This document shows positions 22,160 to 32,710 of a stretch of 64,000 nt of DNA, one piece after another. The DNA is from Allium sativum (Eukaryota > Streptophyta > Magnoliopsida > Asparagales > Amaryllidaceae): positions 36,820,501-36,884,500 of the forward strand of contig CM060923.1 in assembly GCA_030737875.1 (NCBI GenBank), written 5' to 3'. The position numbers and the translations under genes were made by a program. The notes under the pieces are model-generated. The model saw nothing but the letters and a program-made list of their open reading frames with translations. It searched no databases and was not told the origin of the DNA. Each line of letters begins with the position of its first letter. Position 1 is the stretch's first letter.

Positions 22160-23789
22160 CCCCGAGCTCTCGCTGCTCCCTTGGAGCCATACGACGAAGT
22201 GGCATCACTATAGGTCTGGCATCTTTCACTAAATCAATACGGAACTCAATCTCTCGGTGTGGTGGAAGCCCGGTCACCTCCTCGAAGACGTCCGGATACT
22301 GGCCAACCACGGGCACATCTGACAACTCATCCTGCGGGATGTCGAGGGAATTTACAAAACTAGCCATAACCCCATCACTAGGTAGACTACCAAACACTAC
22401 ACTCCGTCCATCATCCGCCCTCACTGTCACCAAAAAGCCCTCACAGTCTACCACCACCCCGTATCTTTGAAGCCAATCGACTCCCAATATAATGCCATAC
22501 CCAGTAAAGCCCAAAACAAAGCAATCACATACAAACATACATCCATGACTCGATAAGACCAAATTCCTGCAAATCATACTAAGGCTAGTCGAACCACCAA
22601 TCGGGTTCGTCACAACCAATGGTCTATCGACTATCTCGGGTTCCAATCCCAACCTATCTATCAGGTCACTAGATATGAAGGAACGGGAAGCCCCAGTATC
22701 AAACAAAACTCGAACTGGTACATCATAAATAGAAAGCATACCTTGAATAACAACATTCTTTCCTTTCTCCGCCGCAGTTGGGGCATTCGACGAAGAAGGA
22801 ACAACATCAATAGCATATGCTTTCACAATCTGCTTCTCCTTAAGAGGTTGCAGACACTTATCCTTATGATGTCCCACTTGACCACAGTTGTAGCACTTCC
22901 TTTCCGCTGGCTTGGCCCGACATTCATTAGCATAATGACCCTTCTTACCACAGCTGAAGCACTCAACATCCTTCTTGCTCTTTTTCTGGCCACCCTTAGA
23001 TTGGTCCTGCTTCCTCTTATTCTGAGAGTTATTCTTGCCTCCACCGCCTGCTTGCGGCTTTGGCCCTTCTGCAGATGCAGCCTCAGTCTTTGACTTAGGG
23101 TAAAGGCTCTCTGATCTCAAAGTTTTCCCCACAATCAATTCAAAAGTCTCATCGATGTGGTTGATAAGCCTTTCCCCCAAGTATCCATCCAAGCCAGTAA
23201 TGAACTTCTCATTCTTCTTCTCTGGAGTGTCGATAAGAGACAGTCCATACTTCGACAAAGTGTCGAACTCAGCAATATAATCAGAAACTGCCCTTCCGTT
23301 CTGTTTGAGTTCCAAGAACCTCTTGAACAATACTGACTTTTGGGCAGTTGGAATGAACTTCTCGCTAAAGCGAGCCTTGAACTGATCCCAAGTAACTTGA
23401 TCTTCTGGAGTAGCTGTTCTAATGGCATTCCACCAATTCATCGCTCGCCCTTGCAGCTGACGAGACGCTAACCTTCTCTTCATCGCATCCTCAAGACCCA
23501 AGTCATCGAAGATACGGTCACAGCTATCCATCCAGTCTTGAACATCTGTGGCCGACTCCGTTCCGTGGAACGGCTTTCCACCAAGATTAGTGTAATCTTT
23601 GCACAACTTGGCGAAATCGACCCTAGGCGCCTGCACTACTGGGCCAACACCAACTCCGTGATTGAGAACTGCCCCTTGCACTTCTCTAAGCATGTCTCTC
23701 ATGAGGTTAGTAAACATTGCCCTCATGTCAGCGGCATTCCCCTGGTTGGTCCCTCTACCAGCACCCCTCGTGTCTCGGCTCATCGTCAA
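22122..23789 (-). CDS. E1 gag-protease polyprotein
   Basis: The frame is 555 residues long. Residues 84-230 form a retrotransposon gag domain ([25 protein letters not shown]). Two CX2CX4HX4C zinc knuckles follow at 277-290 ([14 protein letters not shown]) and 299-312 ([14 protein letters not shown]), preceded by a basic, glycine-rich linker. A pepsin-like aspartic protease has its active-site DTG at 364-366. The ATG at 23789 lies about 180 bp from the PBS, and a second M follows at residue 3. The last 10-15 residues run past the frame change into non-homologous sequence. Gag would bind and package element RNA, and the protease would process the polyprotein. Confidence 0.92.
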   Translation of the reverse strand: MTMSRDTRGAGRGTNQGNAADMRAMFTNLMRDMLREVQGAVLNHGVGVGPVVQAPRVDFAKLCKDYTNLGGKPFHGTESATDVQDWMDSCDRIFDDLGLEDAMKRRLASRQLQGRAMNWWNAIRTATPEDQVTWDQFKARFSEKFIPTAQKSVLFKRFLELKQNGRAVSDYIAEFDTLSKYGLSLIDTPEKKNEKFITGLDGYLGERLINHIDETFELIVGKTLRSESLYPKSKTEAASAEGPKPQAGGGGKNNSQNKRKQDQSKGGQKKSKKDVECFSCGKKGHYANECRAKPAERKCYNCGQVGHHKDKCLQPLKEKQIVKAYAIDVVPSSSNAPTAAEKGKNVVIQGMLSIYDVPVRVLFDTGASRSFISSDLIDRLGLEPEIVDRPLVVTNPIGGSTSLSMICRNLVLSSHGCMFVCDCFVLGFTGYGIILGVDWLQRYGVVVDCEGFLVTVRADDGRSVVFGSLPSDGVMASFVNSLDIPQDELSDVPVVGQYPDVFEEVTGLPPHREIEFRIDLVKDARPIVMPLRRMAPREQRELGGASQQSFEEEIY

Positions 23790-23948
23790 TCTGAAAAAGG
23801 GAAACGATTAACGACCCCATAGTGGTGCTAGTGCAGTGCGACTTCATTCTTATATTACTAATAGTATATACATACATAGCTTTTGAAAACCAAAATAATT
23901 ACAAATACGCGCTCTCATATACGTACTAACTTTCCCTAGTGTCTTTCC

Positions 23949-23970
23949 CTAGGTTAACTACGCAACCTAG
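23949..23970 (-). promoter_or_regulatory. Leader hairpin beside the E1 PBS
   Basis: CTAGGTT (23949-23955) and AACCTAG (23964-23970) form a perfect 7-bp stem with an 8-base loop, one base from the PBS. Leaders at this position often hold packaging or dimerisation structures in retroelements. The role here is inference. Confidence 0.45.
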
Positions 23971-23971
23971 A

Positions 23972-23983
23972 GCTCTGATACCA
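23972..23983 (-). promoter_or_regulatory. E1 primer-binding site (tRNA-iMet)
   Basis: On the element strand it reads TGGTATCAGAGC, the classic plant initiator-methionine tRNA complement, two bases downstream of the 5' LTR. Confidence 0.93.
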
Positions 23984-23985
23984 AG

Positions 23986-26900
23986 TGTGACGGCCCGCCC
24001 CGCACCAACCGACATTTACTCCAAAAGTGCGCTGTACACATGTCCAGTTAGCACGGAACGGGTCGTGAGAAGGAAAGGGAAGAAAGGAATGAACATACAA
24101 AGAACCTGTAGAATGTCTCACAGCGCATAGAATAAAATATAATAATAACATACTTGACGTAAAACAGGAGAGACAGTGCATAAGCTGAAAATCAGAACTA
24201 AACATCATAGCAGCGGAAATCCAAAATACAGCTTATTACAACTTTCAAACTGTCTCAAAGCGAAAGTAAGATGGATGAGGTACACTACTAATGCCCAAGT
24301 AGCGACCACCAACGACACAGGGAGAATGTGTATATCATAGTTATCAATGGCGCGCCATGGCGCACGGCGCGGCGCAGCATCTGCGCCATTTTGGCTTATG
24401 GCGCGGCGAATATGAGAAGGCGCACGAAATGGCGCAAAAGGCGCGCGGCGCAAAAAAGGCGCACGGCGCAAAATGGCGTGCCTTTTGTTTATTTTTTTGT
24501 TTTTTGCTTGTTTTTGTTTATTTTTTCATTTTTTGCAGTTCACACAAGATTAATGTTGATCATATTATTGTGTTTGCTAACGTTTTGTATTTTGTTTTAT
24601 TTATTTTGTAGGTTCTGATGGATTTTGAAAATATGATTGTTGAATCGGATTCAAATTTCTAGTTTATTAGTAATATGTATTATTATATTGGATTTTGAAA
24701 CCTATAACGCTTGAAATTTTATGCTAATGATCTCAAATATGATGATGTTTCTTTTTGCAAAATAGTAAAAACTTTGATTGCACATGTTTTAGCAAAAAAT
24801 ACCGGATTTTTAATATTTTTTATTATATGTTAAATTAAAAAACAAAAGTGCGCCGTAAATCAGAAAGGCGCGCGCCATTTGCCGCGCCGCGCGCCAAGGC
24901 TCCGGACTGATGTTTCGCCTTTTTGCGCCGTGCGCCATTAATAACTATGGTGTATATATATATCATACGTGGAAGCCTCCTGCCCGCCTCCGAATCAGCT
25001 ACTCGCGCATCACCAGCTAACCTGTCTCTAGTCTGCTCGTGTGAGCACCCAGAGTGATAAGAGGAGACATAAAACTCTGGGTCAGACATAAAGCCTGATA
25101 TGAGCGATAAGCATCTAAAGTGAACAATAACAGGTAGACTAAAACATACCTGAACCTGGACCTGCAACCAAAGAGTTAGCACTACATACTGTACAACACT
25201 CTAAGGTACCATATCAAACGGTATAAAGATACGGAGGTGGAGGAGGTGTGCATGTCATAATGATGGCAAACAATCAAACATATCATCCATCCTCACATCT
25301 CTCACTCAGTGCGTAAAGCATACGATATTCACCACTTCGATCACCCAACATACCTTGCTACGATCACTCTGCCCCATGAAGTCATAAATGGCTTCACTGC
25401 ACTGATAACGTAGCCACTAATCCTTCGCTATGTCCACTTTGCCCCATGGAGTCACAAGAACCCCACTGCACTGGCTCATAGCCTTACTAATCCTTACTAT
25501 GTCCACTCTGCCCCATGGAGTCGCAATGACCCCACTGCACTGGCTCATAGTCTTACTACGCATCACCTTGCCCCTCGGGTCATAATGACCCTACTGCACT
25601 GATAACGTAGTCTTGCTACCATCACTTTGCCCCTCAGGTCATAATGACCCTACTGCACTGATAAGTAGCCCATCATCCATTTTCAGTGGTGAATCGAAGT
25701 TATGAACGTCGACAACTCCTTAGCAAACGTCCCGCAGCAAAGTCCAACCATGAAGTGAACTCATCGGTTCCCAACTGGATCCTGAGCTCTAACTTCCCAT
25801 ATTGGACTACCTTTGCATCTCGGGTTTTTGGTCAATACTGGGTCGGGTCGGGTTCCTTCTCAAGCCATCGATTCGGGTCGGGTATCCTCCATCTGTTCGG
25901 GTCGGGTCCTCTTCATCGGTTCAGGTCGAGTATCCTCCATCGGTTCGGGTCGGGCCCTCTTCATCGGTTCGGGTCGAGTATTTCTCTTCGGGTCGGGTCG
26001 GTTGCCATCCCCTCTCCAGTTCATGCTTCCGCTCCGATCCGTCTCTTCATCCTTCACGTGCTTCGATCTGATCCATCCTGTTCTATCCGCTCCGATCCCC
26101 CTCTTTAATCCGATCCGAGCCCAGTTCAGTAACGTGACCTTCCTTTTTGCCAAATTTTCCCAAGTGTCAGGTTCCGATCCGATCAGATTCCTTGCCCAGT
26201 TCAACATATCCGATCCGAGCCCCATATCCGATCCGATCCGAAACCTGCACTGTTTCTGAAACTGTTCCAGCAAGTGTTTACGCCATTCGACGACGTTTTC
26301 GACCATTCTAACTATTGAAATCAATCACAAAGCATTTCATACAGTCATAGCAACATGTATAATCAACCAAAAACATCAAAACATCAATATGATAGGTTAA
26401 AATGGATCAAACATACCCCAAAATCCCATATCTCCCCCTAAGCATGTTTAGGTGAAACTAATGATAGGATTAGCAAAACTTAACCAAATTAACCCAAATT
26501 CATATCAGAGGTCTAAAACATCATTTAATAATTTATGAACATTTTTCCCGAATTTTATCATGTTTAAATTCGCTAATTAACACTAATCAACCCTAATTAG
26601 CCATAATTAGTGCAAAACTATGCAAATCACTCACCTTAGCCACAAATAAACTAAGATCTAAAATAAATCTCTGATTTGATGTGAATCTCTATGCTAAACA
26701 GCAGCTCCAATGTTGCTTTGGTGTAGATCTTCCTTGATTAGGGGTTGCTAAGCCAAATCCTTGACCAAAAGGTGATTTGAAGGTGATTTAGGGGTTGGAG
26801 GCCATTTTTTAGGGTTCTTTGGTGATAAGTGGAGGCTAGAAAACTGAAATGGAATGATTCTCTATCTCATTTCAGCCTTCCCATAACCCTAATCCCGAAA

Positions 26901-27269
26901 TGGGTTATGGGCCTATCCACTAATCACCCGATTTGGCCCGGTTAAGCCGTTTTTCACGCTTCAAACCTTATTTCAGCCATATCTCCCAAACGGTAAGTCC
27001 GTTTGGCTATTATGGCCACTCTACGGAAAGGTAAACCATCAAATGAATCTAATGGAAGTGGTTTCAGGTCAAAATTCCTTTCCAATCAAAAGTTATGGCC
27101 AAAACAGTACCAACTAGGGGCAAAATGGTCATTTAAAAATCGACAAAAATCATGGACATGGGAAATGACTCTAATGCATGTTTCCCAAAGTTACATGACC
27201 ATACGACTTCATACGGGAAAGAAATAAATATTCTACGATCCCCCGATACGTAGAATGCGGGTCATTACA
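23986..27269 (-). repeat. E1 5' LTR (right copy)
   Basis: Same ends as the left copy (TGTGACGG...GTCATTACA). After removal of the 614-bp MITE and its 8-bp duplication it is about 2.66 kb. Small differences from the left copy include one 12-bp deletion in a 'cccaaattca' duplication near 26490. Confidence 0.92.
24336..24949. mobile_element. hAT-type MITE inside E1 right LTR
   Basis: Terminal inverted repeats CATAGTTATCAATGGCGC and CATAGTTATTAATGGCGC differ at one of 18 positions. The element is flanked by GTGTATAT at 24328-24335 and 24950-24957, an 8-bp duplication as in hAT elements. The uninterrupted site is visible in the left LTR near 16930. Both subterminal regions are dense in GGCGC motifs, likely transposase-binding sites, while the 350-bp centre is AT-rich and non-coding. 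It was moved in trans. Confidence 0.88.
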
Positions 27270-27274
27270 GGTTG
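27270..27274. repeat. E1 target-site duplication, right
   Basis: GGTTG, identical to 16577-16581. Confidence 0.92.
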
Positions 27275-28462
27275 GGACTGGTTCACAATGATCAGTGGAT
27301 TTAATGTTCTCTTACGTCATCACGGTATCCCACCACTAATACTAATTTATTTAAGCATACGATAAAACTTTTATCTTCGTTCTTTTATATCCATAGATTT
27401 ATTGAATCTAATGATTCAAATTGAAGGACATTTGAGATGTCCAGATGGAGGTGCTCTTGAGCCATAACGACCATTAGATATAAAAATTTGGTGGGTGGAT
27501 TTGATAACGGTATAAGAGAATATTTTTGATAAAGTATGAGTGAGAATCACATCAAATCTATCTACTCATTTTTGAAGTAAATAAATAAATTAGCTCACTC
27601 AATGACCAATATGAAAGGGCTAAAATTTGGATCCTTAATATTCTCAGGTGGTTGAATTTAAAATCTGTAGCTATGATTTTAGGTATAAATGATTACAGTG
27701 CAAATTAATGTACAAAGCATACAGATATGTGAAGCTATATTTAAATCATGAGGTCAGAAAATATGAAACTGTATTTTCATTTTAAGTGACGAGGTCAAAA
27801 GATAACCAAAATAGCGTTTTGACACAGCAACTTCCATCTTTTGACTGGCTTTGTGTGTGTTAACATGATGTCCCTAAACCCATGTTTATATTCAGTCTGG
27901 ACATGAATTTTACCCATGTTCACGTAAATTGATTGTGCTTTCAATTTTTTTTACATAAGACCATCAGATACCTGAAATAGCAAAAATTACAATAAAACTA
28001 CTTGTAGAGATATATCAAGTTGCCACTAAAATAACATAGCAATGGTAGACTTAAATTGATATTTCAGTATCTACTAGAGATAGAACTAGAAATGAGATGA
28101 GAGTGGTAGGAGAACTTACTGAAATTATTATTATTGTCAATTTTTGTTTGGCAGTGTTGCAGTTGAGAGGTAAGGAAGGAAGAATTTATACGGATTTTGT
28201 CTGGATGGTTTAGTCATAATGTCTGTTATTTAGCTTATGTTACTCTACAAATTAAATATTATTATTGGCCTTGATGAATGAGCTTACCTAACCGAATTTC
28301 TCATGTTAGTGTGTAGTCAGCAAGCCTCAGATATTTAAAAATGCAGGTAACCCAGCATTGCTACAAGAATTTTTGTTACTTTGTTATTGTTGTTAGAGGA
28401 AACATTAAACTATGCCTTTCAAGCATATAATCAATGTCCATATTTAATTAGTGTTTATATAA
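27275..28462. other. Intergenic, nothing supported
   Basis: AT-rich single-copy-looking DNA. No ORF of note, and no repeat structure that I can see. Confidence 0.5.
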
Positions 28463-28628
28463 AGAGTTCCGTTACACCTCTTATATTGCACGTGAACTCT
28501 CCCCTCTAAATCTCAGTCACTCATTCCCATTTGAATATTCTTTCTTAGTGGAAAAAGAGAGAATGAGTGGAGTGGCTGAGATTCAGGAGAAGAGTTCACG
28601 TGCATTATAAGAGGTGTAGCGGAACGCT
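28463..28628. mobile_element. Foldback MITE, about 166 bp
   Basis: The two halves are near-perfect inverted repeats. 'gttccgttacacctctta' with 'cacgtgaactct' on the left returns on the right as the reverse complement, with only a few mismatches over more than 35 bp, and weaker pairing continues to the centre. The flanks are TA-rich (ataa / tata), so a TA duplication as in Stowaway/mariner MITEs is possible but not certain. It has no coding capacity. Confidence 0.7.
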
Positions 28629-28673
28629 TATAGCTTATATATAACGTTCACTTTTTTGGATTTTTTTGTGTTT

Positions 28674-28692
28674 GGGGGGGGGGGGGGGGGGG
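28674..28692 (+). repeat. Poly(G) run of 19
   Basis: An uninterrupted run of G follows a T-rich stretch and precedes 'tggtgtgcctgcatgcacacgtg'. The length may be an assembly approximation. Confidence 0.9.
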
Positions 28693-29609
28693 TGGTGTGC
28701 CTGCATGCACACGTGTTCAATGTGTAACTGTGTTTTACTATGGTCATATGTAGCATTTTCAACTTTAATTTTCATTCCTGATTTGTTTTATAATCATCAT
28801 TTCTGAGCAAGTTCGGCAACTTCACCTAAATTGAAGTTAATCTATTTATATCCAGGAGTATTAAGTCATGAATATACGTTACGTTGGTGTGTTGTATTTG
28901 TATTGTGCTGCTATTGATGCAGACAATAAATCACGCTCCATCCATTTACATTAACCCCTCTTTGAGTCCCATGTTTGATGCCTGATAGATCACTGTTACT
29001 TGTCATATTTTCAGACATGATCATACATTAACAAAATTTGGTATATTATCCTTGTTTTGCAGGGAATGATACCGCTGTAGTTAGTTATATCTCTGGAATT
29101 AAAAGCTGCGGCATCTCGCTAACGTGCTTAAGAATGTTGGCTTTCCATGCCATGTGCTACGGTTTTAATGAATGTGTATTCTTTAGATCCAGAATTGACT
29201 ACAAATACTAATGATACCTATCACTAGCAATTTTATCACTGTATCATTTTCTTAGTTTTAACCGAATGTTATTCTATCTTAAAGTATGTAATGATATCAT
29301 GTTGAAGTCTTTATATGCATGTTGTTGATCTTGCTTTGTTATGCGATCAAATTGTTAGTATGGACTGGTTATCGCATGCTTGATTATCTTTGAGCAATGA
29401 GCCATGCTCAGTTTGTTGTAATGATATATCGAAAAGCAATCAATTATCACCCTTTATATGCATTGAGATCCGATAGAGGAGGAGAAAAGGAATTTGATTG
29501 AAGCAAAATTGGAGGTGGTTTCCTGAGAGTTTGCTTGCATTTATTTACTAGTACGGTTTTTTTAGCAGGGCTGAAACCCGGTCTAATGAGTGAGAAAGCA
29601 TTGAAAAAA
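28693..29609. other. Intergenic, nothing supported
   Basis: AT-rich DNA without ORFs, recognisable repeats or RNA genes. Confidence 0.5.
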
Positions 29610-30097
29610 GTGTGGTGCTACCTTTATTTCCTTTTCCTGTTACCACAATTAAAAAAATTAAAACACATTAAAATTTTCATGTTTTCTAATATCACATTGA
29701 TCTAATCTTTCATTCAACCATTGATTGCCGAAATAATAACGTATTCAACCTTAATTCAAAACCCTAATTCATTTGTTTATTTACCGCCGTTGCTTTTCAC
29801 GGCTTCAAACTCATTCACTTCTTCTATTTCTTTAAATTCGATATTTACTCACAAACTTTTTATTTGCATCCACTCACTCTTTTAGGATGAACACGTCGGG
29901 AACAAAAATCATAGCAGTCTAGGGTTTTTGAAAGAGAAAGAACGAACGAATTGAAGCTGAGAGAGAGAAATAAATATGAACGGTGGTAGCCCTTATTTTT
30001 TTAATGTATGGTATTAGGAATAATGAAAAATAATTTTTGTGGTATTTTTTAGTTGTGGTAATAGAAAGAGAAATTATGATGCCCTTAGCACCACACT
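29610..30097. mobile_element. MITE with GTGTGGTGCTA terminal repeats
   Basis: The left end GTGTGGTGCTAC and the right end (other strand) GTGTGGTGCTAA match. A second inverted block, TTACCACAATTAAAAAA versus TTACCACAACTAAAAAA, lies about 30-40 bp inward. The flanks are A-rich (ttgaaaaaa / taaaaaaat) and may be a degenerate 9-bp duplication, which would suggest Mutator type. It is about 490 bp and non-coding. Confidence 0.6.
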
Positions 30098-30806
30098 AAA
30101 AAAATTGTGCATAGTTTTTTTTTTTTTTTTTTGTGGTGGTGGTGGTGTGTGTTTTATACATAACAATTTAGATAGTGTTTGGTTTAAAAATTAATTATGT
30201 TTTGTGTTTTTATTTGTCAACATAATATGCATGGGGAGGAGGAGATGAAAGATGGGTCTCCAATTTATTAAGGTCTTCGATTTTCTAGCTTTTAATATAA
30301 ACTAGGTTGAGATCCGTGCTTCGCATATACACAGTTTGTGGTATTGATCAAGAAGGAATTGATTTTCAACTTTAAAAGTAGAAGTTATAGTTTAGGTAAA
30401 GATATACATGTTCTCAAAATTGTTATATTGTAATAAATTGGTTAGAACGGTAACAGGAATGATCATATAAAGATGTGCAAAATCATTAGCAGCAGTAAAA
30501 AAAAAGCCCTTCCTGCCTATTGGACAATGTAGGTTTGTAATAAAGTAGATTAGAAAATGCACGTTAGTTGTCAGCGTAAATTTTATTTACGAATCAACAT
30601 AAACACAGTCAACCGTTAGAGATCTTCCCGTGTTGACTTATAAGCCAAGATCAGCACTATGCAGTTAACAGTGTTTGTATACTTTGAGAACACACAATAA
30701 ACAAAAATTGGAACAATTTGTTAATATATGTTTTAACAAAACTCAAATACGTTAATAGGAGAACAAAGCTATAATAGTCATCCTTTCTTCCAATATGTAA
30801 CATAAC
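30098..30806. other. Intergenic, low-complexity tracts
   Basis: A poly(T) run at about 30115-30132 is followed by (GGT)n and AT-rich DNA. No gene is supported. Confidence 0.5.
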
Positions 30807-31386
30807 ATTGCAGTCAGTGACGGACGCAATCAGTGGGTCGAGCACTGGGCGACTGCCCAACCCAAGAATTTGCAAAAAGCTGAAGACCGGTGCTCAACAG
30901 AAACGCACTTAGGAAAAATAGAAAAAGGAATAAGAACGGAAAAAAAAAAGGAAAACCTAAATCGAGAAACGAAATGGGATAAATCGTGCTACTCTCTATC
31001 TCCGGCGTCTTCTCTTCCTACATCTTTAGCCGACAGCCGCCTTTTGCATCACCTCTTATTGCTTCCTCTTTCAATCATCAATCAGTTGAAGTTTCAATTG
31101 AAGATATTGTTTTCAACGAATTATATGTACATCGAATTATATTTTCCTGGGTGGTTTTTTCTCTATGAACTGAATTTGTGTGAATTTTGTTGTAGCTTGT
31201 AGATAGGGTTTTTGTGCTAATTTCTGAATGAATGTTGATACTGGTTTGCAAATCATAATTTGGCTTCTAAATCTTTCGTATTTAATAAGGAACAAGCATT
31301 TATTTTGCTGGTGATTAAGGGGGGGGGGGGGAAAGATTGATATAATTGGGAACACAAAACTTGCTATCATACAAAGATATATAGTA

Positions 31387-31950
31387 TTTAGAATATGGTC
31401 CATCTATTTCCACCCCAGTAATTGCTCTTCACACCCCGGTTAATAATTTAAAATTTCAAATATCAATTATGCCCTTTAATAATATTTTAGAAACTTATAT
31501 ACTTATTTACAACATATGCAGTATAATCAAACTTATTTTGGTAATATACTTATTTACAGTATAATCGTTTGCAATATATACCCAAAATTTCATCCAAATT
31601 ACCAAAATTTAAATTGTTTTCAGTACATCAAACTCATCTTAGGTTCAGGAATAAATAAGATTGTTTTGTATGAAACTAAGATGATTTATATATACTCTAT
31701 GTTTATGTTTATGTGCATGTATAATTACCAAAATTTAAATCGTTTTTTTTTGCTTGCGTTTTTTTTTTTGAAATTTAGGGATTTGGAAACTGAAGATAGA
31801 GAGCATACGATGTATTGATGAAAAAAGGAAGGGGTACTTTGGGTATAAATGGGGTGAGAAGAGTAAAAAATGGGGTGAGATTTTTTTTATAAAATTACCG
31901 GGGTGGAAAGAACAAATATTGGGGTGCGAATAGACGGACCCTTTAGAATA
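31387..31950. mobile_element. Mutator-type MITE nested in the hAT element
   Basis: The 9-bp flanks TTTAGAATA (31387-31395 and 31942-31950) are identical, the length expected for Mutator-like elements. The element proper is 31396-31941. Its ends pair over about 50 bp: TGGTCCATCTATTTCCACCCC on one side, GGGTCCGTCTATTCGCACCCC on the other, then both arms have CACCCCGGT/ACCCCGGTAA inside. No transposase is encoded. Confidence 0.85.
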
Positions 31951-32040
31951 ATGTGTTGCTGTTAAATAATTGAGAACACAAAACTTGCTATCATACAAAG
32001 TAAGGAGCAATTGGCCTTCTAAGCCTTATCTCAGTTCTAG

Positions 32041-32510
32041 AGCCAAACAATAATTTTGAAGCATTTAAAAGTTGAAGAAGCATGTTCATTGAAGGAAAAA
32101 TATTATCTAGGAGATTTTAGTGAATTAGATATTGGTTTCCAATTAAGACATCATTTACAACATTATGAGCAAGATGTGCGATCTGATCATCGATTTCATA
32201 ATATATCTACGCTATTAGATTTAACTTAGGAGTTGGTTAAATCAAAAAAAGCTGAAAGATATCCTCTCGTTTATCGATTGATTTGTCTTGTATTAACTCT
32301 TCCTGTATCAACTGCAACCACAGAGCGAGCATTTTCAGCTATGAAGTTAATCAAAACACCACTTCGCAATAAATGAGCGATGATTTGCTTGGAAATCATA
32401 TGATAATATATATTGAAAGGGAAATTGCTAAAAATCTTGATTTTGAGGTGATTGTAGATGAATTTGATTTTCGTGAAGCCCGTAGAGCACTTCTTAAAAA
32501 GATTATCTAG
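32041..32510 (+). pseudogene. hAT transposase C-terminal fragment
   Basis: The frame reads EEACSLKEKYYLGDFSEL, then YPLVYRLICLVLTLPVST with ATTERAFSAMKLIKTPLRNK, then after a frame change SDDLLGNHMIIYIEREIA. This is the hAT C-terminal dimerisation domain of the ZMYM1-like transposase family (ERAFSAMK is its hallmark). Lesions are an in-frame TAG near 32228 and a one-base frame change near 32374. The N-terminal zinc finger and catalytic domain are missing. It is an inactive relic within the element 30815-32702. Confidence 0.85.
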
Positions 32511-32710
32511 TATTTGATGTTTTTGTATGCAAACTTGCGAATATTTACTAACTTAATAAAAATTCGTAAGCTTTTCTATTTGTATGCATGTATAAAAGTT
32601 CCTATTACATTACATTTTCATTGGCTTAATTGTTTTTGTAAAACATTCGAATATTGTTCTGGTTTCGCCCTCCACAAACTAAAATTCTAGTTTCTTCGCT
32701 GGTTGCAGTA

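Larger units (their letters stand above)
16582..27269 (-). mobile_element. E1: full-length Tekay-like Ty3/gypsy chromovirus
   Basis: This is a complete LTR retrotransposon in minus orientation, flanked by an exact GGTTG duplication. It has two LTRs of about 2.67 kb (the right one enlarged by a later insertion), a tRNA-iMet PBS, a polypurine tract and one gag-pol. The order is gag, protease, RT, RNase H, integrase, chromodomain-like tail, which is the chromovirus order. The long LTRs and the start TGTAATGACCCG (element strand) fit the Tekay/Del clade, although a phylogeny was not run. Two coding lesions make this copy non-autonomous. The LTRs are highly similar, so the insertion is fairly young. 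Confidence 0.93.
30815..32702 (+). mobile_element. Internally deleted hAT element (ZMYM1-like type)
   Basis: The left end CAGTGACGGACGC and the right end (other strand) CAGCGAAGAAACTAG resemble the CAGTGGCGGA-type ends of plant hAT elements with ZMYM1-like transposases. The flanks ATTGCAGT (30807-30814) and GTTGCAGT (32703-32710) match at 7 of 8 bases, as for hAT. Only the C-terminal part of a transposase remains. A Mutator-type MITE sits inside at 31396-31941. A poly(G) run of about 12 lies near 31320. Confidence 0.72.

Noticed and set aside
22743..23093. 116-codon plus-strand frame inside E1 gag
   Set aside because: It is the antisense shadow of the gag-protease frame.
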